The notes beneath the pieces were generated by a model. The model was not told the origin of the DNA and did not search any database. It was given only the letters and a program-made list of their open reading frames with translations. 64,000 nucleotides of DNA from Patescibacteria group bacterium (GTDB lineage: Bacteria > Patescibacteriota > Saccharimonadia > CAILAD01 > BJGX01), in NCBI GenBank assembly GCA_030917065.1, contig JAUPVL010000018.1:1-64000 (forward strand), written 5' to 3'. The position numbers were made by a program, and so were the translations under genes. Shown here piece by piece: positions 22,316-31,957 of the stretch (position 1 is its first letter; the number at the start of each line of letters is the position of its first letter).

Positions 22316-23393
22316 CCTAGATAGAAGTGTAGAGATACTATATATTGGTAGCGGTAGTAAGCTCGAAAAGGAGCTTACTCAAAAATACGATCTCAACTAT
22401 CAATCTATTTCAAGCGGTAAATTCCGTAGATACAGGCGTGGATGGAAGAAAGAGATTGCAGATATGCAGACTAACAAAAAGAATATTGCCGATGCAGTTC
22501 GTTTTACCAAAGGTTATTTTCAGGCGATGCGAATACTTCGTAAATTTAAACCCGATGTAGTTTTTACTAAAGGAGGATATGTATCAGTGCCTGTTGGCCT
22601 GGCTGCATCTAGGCTGAAGATGCCATTGCTTATCCATGACTCAGATGCAATATTTGGAATGTCAACAAAAGTATTGGCGCCCAAGGCTAAGTTGATTGCT
22701 ACCGGTTTTCCAAAAAATGTCTTTGCTGACTCAACATACAGCGATAAAATCATTTTTACCGGTAACCCAGTTCGTAAAGAACTATTAAGTGGAAGCCTGG
22801 CTCGAGCCCAAAAAATATTTCAATTTAGATCCCAAAAGCCGGTAGTTCTTGTATTTGCTGGTTCACAAGGAGCAACTGCAATAAATGAAATTGTGTTTGG
22901 AGGCCTGGATATTATCCTAAAGGATTACAATCTTATACACCACACCGGTTCAAACGACATAGAGCAGGCGAGAGTACTCGCTCACAAACTACCTGACAAT
23001 CTAAGAGAATCTTATAGGCCTTTCGATTTTCTAAAGACCGAGCTTGCCGATGCGTTGTTTTATGCCGACATTGTGATCGGAAGAGCTGGAGCCAATTCAA
23101 TAGCTGAGATTGCTGCACATTCTAAGTCTGCAATATTAATTCCAAGTCCTTACTCGGCCAACAATCATCAGCAAAGAAACGCTGAAGTGCTTGAACGGAT
23201 GGGAGCGGCCAGGATAATCCAACAGGTAGACTTGAGTCCTATCCGGTTGATATCTGAGATAGACAAGATACTCGCTGATCCAAAAGCCAAGAAATACTTG
23301 CAAAACTCGATACACGAACTTTGGATCTCTGACTCTGCATCAAGAATAGCGCGTCTTATACTCCACACCAACAAGGACGGTGTAAATGTCTGA
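22239..23393 (+). CDS. murG: UDP-GlcNAc transferase MurG
   Basis: 384 aa GT-B enzyme that adds GlcNAc to lipid I. It begins MKIVVCGGGTAGHITPILAI, so the glycine-rich N-terminal loop fixes the start at 22239. Later landmarks are FTKGGYVSVPVGLAA, LIHDSDAIFGMSTKVLAPKA, FTGNPVRKELL, VFAGSQGATAINEIV and ADIVIGRAGANSIAEIAA. The start lies 77 nt inside ftsW in another frame; the SD (GAAAGGAGA) is also inside ftsW. It overlaps ftsQ by 8 nt. Confidence 0.95.
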   Translation: MKIVVCGGGTAGHITPILAIVDELRNLDRSVEILYIGSGSKLEKELTQKYDLNYQSISSGKFRRYRRGWKKEIADMQTNKKNIADAVRFTKGYFQAMRILRKFKPDVVFTKGGYVSVPVGLAASRLKMPLLIHDSDAIFGMSTKVLAPKAKLIATGFPKNVFADSTYSDKIIFTGNPVRKELLSGSLARAQKIFQFRSQKPVVLVFAGSQGATAINEIVFGGLDIILKDYNLIHHTGSNDIEQARVLAHKLPDNLRESYRPFDFLKTELADALFYADIVIGRAGANSIAEIAAHSKSAILIPSPYSANNHQQRNAEVLERMGAARIIQQVDLSPIRLISEIDKILADPKAKKYLQNSIHELWISDSASRIARLILHTNKDGVNV

Positions 23394-24204
23394 ACAAAGA
23401 GTGGTTAAGCTACGTGAAAAGATCAACAGCAACTCGACTGGTACATCTGCTCCAAAAAGTAAAAAGCCACAATTTAATTTGAAAAAACTTATCCGTCCAA
23501 TCATTATAGTCGTCTTGGTCTTGATTGTATTGTACGCAGTCTTGGCATCTAGTTTGTTCAAGATAAATAAGATAGAAATTGTGGGCAATCAGACTATCGA
23601 TAGTGAGGATGTCAAATCACAGGTGAGCGCAATCATAACTGGATCAAGTATTAGTCAAAACATTATTTTCGTACCGTCTTCAGATATCGAGAAACAGTTA
23701 AAAAAAGACAATTATCAGGTAGCTGATGTAAAGATATCTAAGATTCCCTTTAGCACAATCAAGGTAACAATAACCGAACAAAAACCGAGCATACTATGGA
23801 AATCTGGTAACAATCTTTCGATAATAACCGAGAATGGGAGAGGGTTTATAGGAGAGCCTAACGACGAACTAAAAAGTAATCTACCAACGGTAGAGGATTT
23901 GTCGAATCTACCTGTAAAAGAAGGGGATAAGGTTGTATCACAAGAGTTCGTCAAATTTGTCAATGATATGTACACAACGCTACCACAGAACGGAGTCGAG
24001 ATAGTTGGTGCTCAGATAGAAGAGACGACAACCGAGATTACAGTAATCACAAAAGATGGCTATAGGATTAGGTTCGACACAACTCGGCCTTTTAGTGAGC
24101 AATTGTCTGATCTAAATGCAGTACTAGACAGCCTGAAGCAGCAGGGTAAAAAGCCAACTCAATATATTGATCTCAGGATCAATGCCAAAGTATTTTATAA
24201 GTAG
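23386..24204 (+). CDS. ftsQ: Cell division protein FtsQ/DivIB
   Basis: 272 aa: a basic cytoplasmic tail, one helix (LIRPIIIVVLVLIVLYAVLASS), a POTRA domain (LFKINKIEIVGNQTIDSEDVKSQVSAI ... ISKIPFSTIKVTITEQKPSILWKSG) and a beta domain ending RFDTTRPFSEQLSDLNAVLDSL. It links FtsL/FtsB with the septal synthase. It is the last gene of the cluster; no ftsA or ftsZ follows. The start overlaps murG by 8 nt. Confidence 0.9.
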   Translation: MSEQRVVKLREKINSNSTGTSAPKSKKPQFNLKKLIRPIIIVVLVLIVLYAVLASSLFKINKIEIVGNQTIDSEDVKSQVSAIITGSSISQNIIFVPSSDIEKQLKKDNYQVADVKISKIPFSTIKVTITEQKPSILWKSGNNLSIITENGRGFIGEPNDELKSNLPTVEDLSNLPVKEGDKVVSQEFVKFVNDMYTTLPQNGVEIVGAQIEETTTEITVITKDGYRIRFDTTRPFSEQLSDLNAVLDSLKQQGKKPTQYIDLRINAKVFYK

Positions 24205-24677
24205 GGCATATCCATAGAAGGTATAGAGAGGTATTAATTACAACAAAGCACGTGTGTGCTGTGAAACATAGGTTGTGGATAACTATTAGACGAGAAGACA
24301 TGTGTAAATGCACAGACACAGGCCAATATCGTCTGTTAACTATATAAGTTCGGTTTTTGTTTATACTACTTACACTGATATATAGCAGTATTTGCTGAAA
24401 TCTCATGCTGTTCATTTGCCCATCCATGCTCGAAGCGTGAAAAAAGAGAAGATACGCAACAAATAAATATGATTCATATAATGGTGATTTAGATGCTATA
24501 TATACTTATATACGTAAAATATACATTGTGCGACATACTATATTTATCACTCCAGCTATCTATTTATACCTCTAATATATAGTTATTACGTTTCCTTTCT
24601 ATGACTTTAGCGTAAACGCGATGTTGTAATGTGAATATCTCTGTAACACATTAGTGCTTTGTTAGCCTAGTTCGCTA
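24205..24677 (+). other. 473-bp convergent gap, AT-rich, no gene recognised
   Basis: Lies between the 3' ends of ftsQ and the TraG-like gene. Short stems can be drawn: AGCAC-GTGT-GTGCT near 24248-24261, TAGACGA with TCGTCT around TGTGT/ACACA near 24287-24336, and CATGCT-CGA-AGCGTG near 24427-24441. TGTGGATAA at 24274-24282 is a perfect DnaA-box 9-mer but stands alone. No classical terminator with T run was found for either gene. An RNA gene is possible but unsupported. Confidence 0.4.
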
Positions 24678-27380
24678 CTAAGCTTTGTTATTGCTATTAC
24701 GATCATTACGATTGTTTTTATTACGATTGCGATTTCGACTGTTGGATCCGCTCGAGTTACTATTTGAATTTGAATTCTTTTTTATATATTCACTATATTT
24801 CTTTGGCTCGGCTCCACTCACCTTTAGACTAGGGTGGGAGTTGTTGTTATTTACATTGTTTTTGGGTTGTTCGGTATTTGTGCTACTAGTAGATTGCGTA
24901 CTCCCCTGCCCCTGTTTGTCATTGCCATCATTGCTCATACCACTCCATTTTTCTATTTGAGTCTCTACCTCAGACTTACTAGATGCGTATTTTTCTCGAC
25001 TTTGTTGAATAATTCTCGGTGTCTGGTCGTTGGGTGGCTGAGGCATTAGTAATGTCTTAGCAGAGAATGGTAAGCTAGTTTGTCCATCGATGCTCATCGA
25101 TACGTAGATGTTCTGCTTATCAAGATTGACCAAATCTAGTGGCTCAAATACAGGCTCAAAGTACTTGGATAGGTAATTTGCATCGTCTGCACCGACCCTA
25201 AAGCTAATCATGCTACCGACATTACCAAAAACAGCGTCGCGAACCTCTTCGGGCATCTGAGCTATGTATTGATTGGCAACAGTTAGATATAGTCCATACT
25301 TACGTGCTTCAGATAAGATTACAGCAAAACTCTCTGTCGCAAAATTTTGGAACTCATCAACATATAAGTAGAATGGTATCCTATCTTCAATATTTGGAAT
25401 ATCAGCTCGACTCATAGCATCAAGCTGTATCTTGGTGATTATCAAGCTACCCAGTATAGATGCATTGTCTTCACCAATTTTTCCTCTTGAGAGGTCTACT
25501 ATCAGTATCTTGCCTTCATCCATTATTTTACGAATGTTAAATGAGCTCTTTTCTTGTCCGAGTACATTTCTAATAAGAGGATTGGCAGTGAATGCCCCTA
25601 CTTTATTAAGTACCGGTGCCACAGCTTCTGATGCGAATTTTTCATTCCAGCTAGCAAATTCATTAATCCAGAAGGCTTTAACAACAGGGTCTTTTACGTT
25701 GGCGATAATTTCATTTCGATACTTTTTGTCGGTAAGCATACGAACAATACCAAGCAGTGTAGTGTTGGGCGTTTCTAGTAAGGCAAGCAAGGTGTAACGT
25801 AGAATGTGCTCAAGTCGAGGCCCCCAGCTGTCTCCGAACATCTTCTTTAGCACGCCAACTATTTCAGATGCTACGTTGTTTCTGCGATTGACGTCCATCA
25901 CCTCCATAGGGTTGAATGCTACTGGAAAATCGCCATCTGCTGGGTTGAAGTACACTACGTCGTCGATACGGTGTTCGGGTATAAAACGCATAATATCTTG
26001 GGCATAGTCGCCGTGAGGATCAACTACCGCAAATCCCTTATTGTGAAAAACATCCGAAAGAGTCAAGAGATTTAGTAAGAACGACTTACCAACTCCAGAT
26101 TTACCGATGATATAAAGATGTCGCATCCTATCTTCACGTTTGATTCCAAACTTGGCATTACCTTGTCTAAAAGTAGTTGTACCGAACAAGCTCAGGCTCT
26201 CCGGAGGAGTGTTGGATGCCATAGGGAGATTGCTAGGCGGCTGACCTACCTTAGTGCTTGTATATGCAACGCCTGGTGTCTCTACGCTAGTGTGAGGCAA
26301 ATGATAAAGGCTAGCCATCTCTTCGATATTAAGTACATAGCCAGCGTCTTCAAATTTTCTCTCCCTATACTCTTCCAGGGCTTTTTCACCAGTCGCTATA
26401 CTTGTATTAGTAAAGCCATTGAGATTGATGGTATTGAACTGCTTAAATCCACCTACAAGAGCTTGAATTCTTTGTTTTGCTATCATATCGTTGTCACCTA
26501 CATAGATGGCTCGAATTTTCATAGCAAAACCTAGCTTTTGAGCCTTGGTTTCTATTGCAGTATTGATAGTAGTTTGGCCGGGAGATAACTCCGGTTTGGA
26601 CCCCGGCTTGGCATTTGCTGCCTCTACAGATGGAGGTACTGACAGTGCCCTGGCGGCAAATAGCGGAGCCTTCAGAGCCTTCTTGCCTAGATTGTCAAAT
26701 ACTCCCTCTTTCTTGCCGTTTACGACTTCGTCGATATATTTGAGGCTTTTGGTGTGCCAACTATCATCGACTGGCTCCATCAAAAATTGTATCCACATCT
26801 GTTCACCTTCTGACATTGATGCAAGTACTGTAGTTAGTCCAGCAAGCGGATCTACCTCAAAAGTTAGAAATGTTCGAATCGGAAATATCTCATCTTTGGT
26901 AAGAGTTATCTCAGTTTCGTATATTTTTTTGTCAGTGAAGTCTTGTTTTGTATAGTCTTCTTCGACTGAGTTGATCTGAACTGTAGGATATTGTGCGTAT
27001 ATCTGGCTTTCTACAAAATCTTTGAGTTCGGTTGGAACCCAGACATAGAAGTGTATGATTTGATCGATAGAGACAATCTCAAAGCTTATGTGATCTTGTA
27101 GCTTGGATTCCTGCTGAAGCTCTCCTGTGGGTCGCAATATACCGTGTAGACTAGCAAACATCTGCTCTGCTGACAATTCTTTCTTATCATTGTCCTTAGG
27201 TACTATTATATGTATCAAGCTATACTCAGAAGATTTGCTACCCGTTATCTCAGCTTTGCGATTGTTCTTCCATATCAAATACACCAATACTGTAGCTATC
27301 AGTGTCCAGCCCCAGAATTGAAATAATATAGTGCCAATAATTGAAAACGCTGTGCTGATTATGTTAAAGATTGTGTCCAT
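24678..27380 (-). CDS. TraG/VirD4-like membrane ATPase (type IV secretion/DNA-transfer family)
   Basis: 900 aa. N-terminal helix (FQFWGWTLIATVLVYLIW), a ~350-residue domain seen in CPR homologues, then a HerA/TraG-type ATPase: Walker A IIGKSGVGKSFLL, VDPHGDYAQDIM, ILIVDLSRGKIG, Walker B YLYVDEFQNFATESF and SEARKYGLYLTVANQYIAQMP. The last ~100 residues are Asn/Ser/Arg repeats (NSNSNSSG, RNRNRNKNNRN), probably disordered and nucleic-acid binding. Family members pump DNA or protein through type IV secretion channels. No relaxase, VirB or pilus genes are nearby, so it may serve DNA uptake (dprA is at 31015) or a reduced system. Confidence 0.8.
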   Translation of the reverse strand: MDTIFNIISTAFSIIGTILFQFWGWTLIATVLVYLIWKNNRKAEITGSKSSEYSLIHIIVPKDNDKKELSAEQMFASLHGILRPTGELQQESKLQDHISFEIVSIDQIIHFYVWVPTELKDFVESQIYAQYPTVQINSVEEDYTKQDFTDKKIYETEITLTKDEIFPIRTFLTFEVDPLAGLTTVLASMSEGEQMWIQFLMEPVDDSWHTKSLKYIDEVVNGKKEGVFDNLGKKALKAPLFAARALSVPPSVEAANAKPGSKPELSPGQTTINTAIETKAQKLGFAMKIRAIYVGDNDMIAKQRIQALVGGFKQFNTINLNGFTNTSIATGEKALEEYRERKFEDAGYVLNIEEMASLYHLPHTSVETPGVAYTSTKVGQPPSNLPMASNTPPESLSLFGTTTFRQGNAKFGIKREDRMRHLYIIGKSGVGKSFLLNLLTLSDVFHNKGFAVVDPHGDYAQDIMRFIPEHRIDDVVYFNPADGDFPVAFNPMEVMDVNRRNNVASEIVGVLKKMFGDSWGPRLEHILRYTLLALLETPNTTLLGIVRMLTDKKYRNEIIANVKDPVVKAFWINEFASWNEKFASEAVAPVLNKVGAFTANPLIRNVLGQEKSSFNIRKIMDEGKILIVDLSRGKIGEDNASILGSLIITKIQLDAMSRADIPNIEDRIPFYLYVDEFQNFATESFAVILSEARKYGLYLTVANQYIAQMPEEVRDAVFGNVGSMISFRVGADDANYLSKYFEPVFEPLDLVNLDKQNIYVSMSIDGQTSLPFSAKTLLMPQPPNDQTPRIIQQSREKYASSKSEVETQIEKWSGMSNDGNDKQGQGSTQSTSSTNTEQPKNNVNNNNSHPSLKVSGAEPKKYSEYIKKNSNSNSNSSGSNSRNRNRNKNNRNDRNSNNKA

Positions 27381-27423
27381 TAATTAGGTGCCTGTTTTCC
27401 CTCATTATTTTCGATAATATTGC

Positions 27424-28497
27424 CTAGCCCTTGTCTCTTCCACCGCGCCTTTTATTTTTTTTTGAAGTAAGGCCTTCTTTGATGCTATACATATCGTTTT
27501 TATCTTTTATAAACTGAGGCTTTTCCTGCAGGTTCAGTGCGATTGTGGTAGTCTTGACCTGTCTTCTAGCTAGCACCTTAGTGATAATATCCTCTTTACT
27601 CAAAGGAGATTTCTCTTTTAGAATCTCTTCTATGATATCAGCGACTGTACCTGGGTTGTATCCCCATTCACCGAGAGCATAAATACCCCTACCTATTAGT
27701 ACGAAACGACCATCTTTAATTAGTTCGTTGTGTACAGCTTGAGTTGTTACATTTTTAGGATTGGCTTTGAGTTCTGAGATCTTTGTTGAAATCTCACTAA
27801 AATGCATGGGTCTAGCGTTTTTCTTAAGTACTAAGTAAATCTTGTCTCGAATGCTTTTGGGATTTACTTCTGGCCATACACTCAATCCCCATATATTGTC
27901 TAAATTAGATAGGTTTGTACTGGCAAGAGCCAGTTCTTGCAAAGCTTCTTGATTGTGTTTGGGATCTAATTTTTTTGAAAATTTATCAAAGCGCGATGGT
28001 TTGCCGGTCTCACTCACTACAGTTACTAGCTGTTCATGTAGTTTCTTCACTCCATTTTCATTATAACTATCACTCAAGAAAAGTAGATCAGCGTGCCCGT
28101 CATTTTTGTCAACAAAGGTAAACTTTGGGTTGATCTTAATCAAAAAACTTAAGTGTGGTTGCATCTTACCATTCAGATCTAGTTGACTCATTAGTGATGC
28201 AAATCCAATAATGCCACCCTTTTCATTGGTAATTGCTATAAGAATATCATTGAGCTCGTGATCGTGGTTGAACTGTTGTCTTATCTTTGTAATTGCTGCT
28301 TTTTCTATCTGTCTTACTCGCTCTCGAGTAATACCCATGTCTTTACCTATTTCTTCAAGGGTCTGCGAGTTTCCAGTAGCTATACCATAACGGCGTAGCA
28401 AGATATCTCTATCGCGGTCTTTCTTGAGTAGGTTCAAGCTATCGTTTATTAGGTTTTCTAGCAGTTTCTTATCTACTTTGTTTGATTTTACTTTCAT
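27424..28497 (-). CDS. Sigma-70 region 4 / HARE-HTH fusion transcription protein
   Basis: 357 aa. Residues ~28-75 (DRDILLRRYG ... TLEEIGKDMGITRERVRQIEKA) are a near-perfect sigma-70 region 4.2, the -35-recognition helix-turn-helix. There is no region 2 or 3. Residues ~220-290 (SIRDKIYLVLKKNARPMHFSEIS ... DGRFVLIGRGIYALGEWGY) match the HARE-HTH winged helix found in RNA polymerase delta subunits. Another HTH-like segment follows (VADIIEEILKEKSPLSKEDIITKVLAR), then a Lys/Arg tail. It cannot open promoters alone; a role as an RNA polymerase accessory factor is inferred. Confidence 0.75.
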   Translation of the reverse strand: MKVKSNKVDKKLLENLINDSLNLLKKDRDRDILLRRYGIATGNSQTLEEIGKDMGITRERVRQIEKAAITKIRQQFNHDHELNDILIAITNEKGGIIGFASLMSQLDLNGKMQPHLSFLIKINPKFTFVDKNDGHADLLFLSDSYNENGVKKLHEQLVTVVSETGKPSRFDKFSKKLDPKHNQEALQELALASTNLSNLDNIWGLSVWPEVNPKSIRDKIYLVLKKNARPMHFSEISTKISELKANPKNVTTQAVHNELIKDGRFVLIGRGIYALGEWGYNPGTVADIIEEILKEKSPLSKEDIITKVLARRQVKTTTIALNLQEKPQFIKDKNDMYSIKEGLTSKKNKRRGGRDKG

Positions 28498-28619
28498 AAA
28501 TAATAAGTACCTTTTTGTTACTGATATTTACTGCTCTACAGGTATAAGAACAGCAAAACTTGTAGTAATTATATCACTTATAAGCTCGGAGGTCAACAAT
28601 TACAAAGGTATTATAATAG

Positions 28620-30890
28620 CTATTTCTTGGTTTTTTTGGTCTTTTCTTTTAGCATCTTGGTGGCAGCTTTAACATCAATCTTTTTTGGATCAATATCTTT
28701 TGGAATTTTAACATTTGTTTTGCCATCAGTAATGTATGGCCCAAATCGCCCGTTCAACACCTGTATATTGACGTCTTCAAAATTTGCTATCACCTTCTCT
28801 TTATCTGCTTTTTTCTTCTCATCAATGAGTTCTAATGCCTTTTTAGGAGTAATACTAAAAGGATCCTCATCTTTGATAGATACAAACTTATCACCGTACT
28901 TCACATATGGTCCAAATCTACCGATGTTTGTTGTGACTTCTTCCCCGTCTGCTGTTTTGCCGAGGTCTCTGGGTAATTTAAACATTTCAAGAGCTTGCTC
29001 TAAAGTGACGTTATCAATGGTAGAACCCTCTGGTAAAGGTGCGAATTTTGGCTTTTGCTCGTCTTCAGCCTGTCCAATTTGTATCATTCCGCCATATCGA
29101 CCGAGTCGCGCTATGACTGGTTTACCGCTCTTAGGGTCTTTGCCTATTTCTCTAGCTTGACTAGCATCTTGTCGACTAATGTCTTCAGAAGCCAAAACGA
29201 GCTTGTGAAAAGGCTTATAGAACTCGGATATCATACTGTTCCATTTCATCTTGCCTTCTGCTATCTTGTCGAATTCTTCCTCGGCCCTTACGGTAAATTT
29301 ATAATCGACAATATCGGGAAAATACTTTACTAAAAAATCAGTGACTATCTTACCAGTATCTGTTGGGAATAGTTTATTTTTTTCTACACCGAAGTTTTCT
29401 TGCTCTGTCTCTGACGATATTTTGTTGTTAACAAGATTGATAATATCAACATCTCTTGGAGCACCTTCTCTACTCGCCTTTTCCACATATTCTCTATACT
29501 GGATAGTAGATATGGTTGGCGCATATGTACTAGGTCTTCCTATACCTTCAGATTCCAACTTTTTCACCAGGCTAGCTTCAGTGTATCTCGCAGGTGGCTT
29601 ATCAAACACACTTCTGGCAGAGACTCTGGTGTTTTCAATCTTTTGCCCCACATTTAATGGTGGCAGTATAGTGTCGTCCGTCATCTTGCCGTACACTTTC
29701 AAGAAACCGTCAAAAACAATTATTTCACCTTTGGCTACGAACTTAGCATCATTTTTGTTATTTTGGATAATCACTGTAGTCCTCTCGGTCTTGGCTTCGC
29801 TCATCTGGGAAGCTAATGCCCGAGCTCTTATGAGTTGATATAGCTTCTGTTCTCTCGAATCACTACTACCCTTTTCGCTGGAAAAATCAGTAGGCCTGAT
29901 GGCTTCGTGAGCTTCTTGGGCGCCTGCAGATTTTGTTTTGAAATGCCTTGTTTTTAAGTACTGCTCGCCATAGTTCGATAGAATGGTTTTTTCGGCTTGA
30001 GCAATAGCCGTGCTTGAGAGGTTGAGAGAATCAGTGCGCATATAGGTGATCTTACCTGCTTCATAGAGTTTTTGGGCTACAACCATAGTTTGGCGGACTG
30101 AAAAACCAAGCTTATTACTAGCTACCTGTTGCAGGGTAGATGTTGTAAATGGTGGCGGTGGTGATTTCTTACCGTCTTTTTTCTCTAGTGAGCCAACACT
30201 ATATTCTGCACTTATTAGACTTTCCAAAAATTCTTGAGCATCTTTTTTTGTTGCTAGTTTATCTTTGAGCTCAGCTATTAGTAGCCCATCTTTTTTAAGA
30301 TCGAATTCTGCAACTACTTTGTAGCTAGATTTAGCAACAAATGCTTCAATCTCTCTTTCACGCTCCACAATGATTCTCACAGCGACAGACTGTACCCTAC
30401 CTGCACTTAAGCCTCGACGGATTTTCTTCATTAGCACTGGGCTGAGTTCATATCCAACTAGCCTATCTAATACCCTACGGGCTTGTTGGGCATTTACAAG
30501 ATTGATATCAACTTTTCTAGGGTTGTTCACAGCATCAAGCAAAGCTTGTTTGGTTATCTCATGAAATACAATTCTTTTGGTTGTGCCGGGGTCTAGCTTG
30601 AGCGCCTGACATAGGTGCCAGCTGATAGCCTCTCCTTCACGGTCTTCATCAGTTGCAAGTAGCACAGTCTTGCCTTTGACGGCTTTTCTAAGTGCTGCAA
30701 TCGTCTTTTTCGAGTCTACAGGTATCTCATAGGTTGGTTCAAAATTCTTTTCTACATCGATATTTAGACCACTTTTGGGTAAATCTCTGATATGACCATA
30801 GCTCGAAAGCACTTGGTAATCTGATCCCAGATATTTCTCAATGGTCTTGGCTTTTGCCGGTGATTCTACAATAAGTAAGTTTTTTGCCAT
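28620..30890 (-). CDS. topA: DNA topoisomerase I
   Basis: 756 aa type IA topoisomerase. TOPRIM: LLIVESPAKAKTIEKYLG and LLATDEDREGEAISWHL. Catalytic tyrosine in ITYMRTDSLNLS. EAHEAIRPTDF and EGIGRPSTYAPTIS are further hallmarks. Instead of C4 zinc fingers the C-terminus has glycine-rich repeats (RLGRYGGMIQIG, NIGRFGPYVKYG, NGRFGPYITDG), the lysine-rich variant seen in several bacteria. It relaxes negative supercoils. dprA lies upstream on the same strand, a common pairing. Confidence 0.96.
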   Translation of the reverse strand: MAKNLLIVESPAKAKTIEKYLGSDYQVLSSYGHIRDLPKSGLNIDVEKNFEPTYEIPVDSKKTIAALRKAVKGKTVLLATDEDREGEAISWHLCQALKLDPGTTKRIVFHEITKQALLDAVNNPRKVDINLVNAQQARRVLDRLVGYELSPVLMKKIRRGLSAGRVQSVAVRIIVEREREIEAFVAKSSYKVVAEFDLKKDGLLIAELKDKLATKKDAQEFLESLISAEYSVGSLEKKDGKKSPPPPFTTSTLQQVASNKLGFSVRQTMVVAQKLYEAGKITYMRTDSLNLSSTAIAQAEKTILSNYGEQYLKTRHFKTKSAGAQEAHEAIRPTDFSSEKGSSDSREQKLYQLIRARALASQMSEAKTERTTVIIQNNKNDAKFVAKGEIIVFDGFLKVYGKMTDDTILPPLNVGQKIENTRVSARSVFDKPPARYTEASLVKKLESEGIGRPSTYAPTISTIQYREYVEKASREGAPRDVDIINLVNNKISSETEQENFGVEKNKLFPTDTGKIVTDFLVKYFPDIVDYKFTVRAEEEFDKIAEGKMKWNSMISEFYKPFHKLVLASEDISRQDASQAREIGKDPKSGKPVIARLGRYGGMIQIGQAEDEQKPKFAPLPEGSTIDNVTLEQALEMFKLPRDLGKTADGEEVTTNIGRFGPYVKYGDKFVSIKDEDPFSITPKKALELIDEKKKADKEKVIANFEDVNIQVLNGRFGPYITDGKTNVKIPKDIDPKKIDVKAATKMLKEKTKKTKK

Positions 30891-31014
30891 ATATTTTCTA
30901 AAATGCTAACGTTATTTTTATAATAATGCAAGTTTAGTGCATAAGTTGCAAATAATAACAGTGATGCTGACGCCTTGTCAAATATTTATTAATCTATTGG
31001 AACTGATAGTCTAT

Positions 31015-31866
31015 CTAGTTTACTATCCATTGTCCCGCGCCAAGATTACGAATCTTACCTGTTATCTCCATCAGGCTCAATATATGCGCAAGCTGGGGTG
31101 CATCAAAGTTGCTATTATCTATGATAGTTTGCATGGTGTTGTGTCCTTCTTCAATCAAACCTATTATCTGCGCTTCTTCTTGGCTAGCGGGTAAGGTTTT
31201 GGCTGTCTTTAAAGCACTGCTTTTCAGATCTAGCTCTGCAAGTACATCTGTAGCGTTTGTGACAAGCTTGGCCCCTAGTTTGATGAGATTATTTGGTCCT
31301 GCTGAACGAGGATTAGTAATATTGCCTGGCACAGCCATGACCATACGGTCATTATTAATTGCAAAATTAGCAGTTATAAGACTACCGCTCTTGGCATCAG
31401 CCTCGGTAATGATGGTTGCAATACTTAGCCCAGCTATTATGCGATTACGAGCTGGAAAATTGAATCTTTGTGTACTCTGTCCTACTTCGTACTCACTTAT
31501 TATCGCTCCGCCAGCACTCAATATAGATTTTGCAAGATTGCGATTTGCAGCTGGGTATATAGTATTTAGGGGTGTTCCTAGGACTGCCACTACCTTTCCT
31601 TTGGCATCTATGGCTGCCTTGTGCGCAATAGCATCTATACCGTATGCCAAGCCACTTACCAAGCATATGCCGGCGCTAGCTAGGTCGTACGCTAGCCTAT
31701 AAGTAATCTGTTCGCCATAACTAGATGGTCTGCGGGTGCCAACAATAGCTATCATCGGTAGATCTGGTATTTCACCCAAACAGTATAATTTCTTGGGCGG
31801 TGATGATATGGATCGCAATAACTCCGGAAAACTATTGCTTTTATATGTAATATCTTGTATATTCAT
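31015..31866 (-). CDS. dprA: DNA processing protein DprA
   Basis: 283 aa. Rossmann-like DprA domain: AIVGTRRPSSYGEQITYRLA, LVSGLAYGIDAIAHKAAIDAKGKVVAVLGTPL, GGAIISEYEVGQSTQRFNFPARNRIIAGLS and AVPGNITNPRSAGPNNLIKLGA. A C-terminal winged helix is retained; the N-terminal SAM domain is missing. It loads RecA onto incoming single-stranded DNA during transformation. The 375-bp region upstream holds the divergent ncRNA promoter. Confidence 0.94.
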   Translation of the reverse strand: MNIQDITYKSNSFPELLRSISSPPKKLYCLGEIPDLPMIAIVGTRRPSSYGEQITYRLAYDLASAGICLVSGLAYGIDAIAHKAAIDAKGKVVAVLGTPLNTIYPAANRNLAKSILSAGGAIISEYEVGQSTQRFNFPARNRIIAGLSIATIITEADAKSGSLITANFAINNDRMVMAVPGNITNPRSAGPNNLIKLGAKLVTNATDVLAELDLKSSALKTAKTLPASQEEAQIIGLIEEGHNTMQTIIDNSNFDAPQLAHILSLMEITGKIRNLGAGQWIVN

Positions 31867-31922
31867 ATTCTCAGTTACTTCTGTAGAGCATAAGTGTTAT
31901 ATTATTAATCAGTTAAAAACTA

Positions 31923-31951
31923 TTGACAAATAAGCGTAACAGTGATACAAT
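31923..31951 (+). promoter_or_regulatory. Near-consensus sigma-70 promoter of the ncRNA
   Basis: TTGACA (31923-31928), 17-nt spacer, TACAAT (31946-31951). It is one of the two best -35/-10 pairs in the window. It points away from dprA and no gene on this strand follows before the minus-strand pth gene. Confidence 0.85.
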
Positions 31952-31957
31952 ACACGC

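Noticed and set aside
24274..24282. Perfect DnaA box TGTGGATAA suggesting a replication origin
   Set aside because: It stands alone, with no second box, no AT-rich repeat array and no dnaA/dnaN nearby. One such 9-mer is expected about every other window of this size by chance.
24685..24960. Leu/Phe-rich frame opposite the end of the TraG-like gene
   Set aside because: It is the antisense of the Asn/Arg/Ser-repeat tail, which produces hydrophobic codons automatically.
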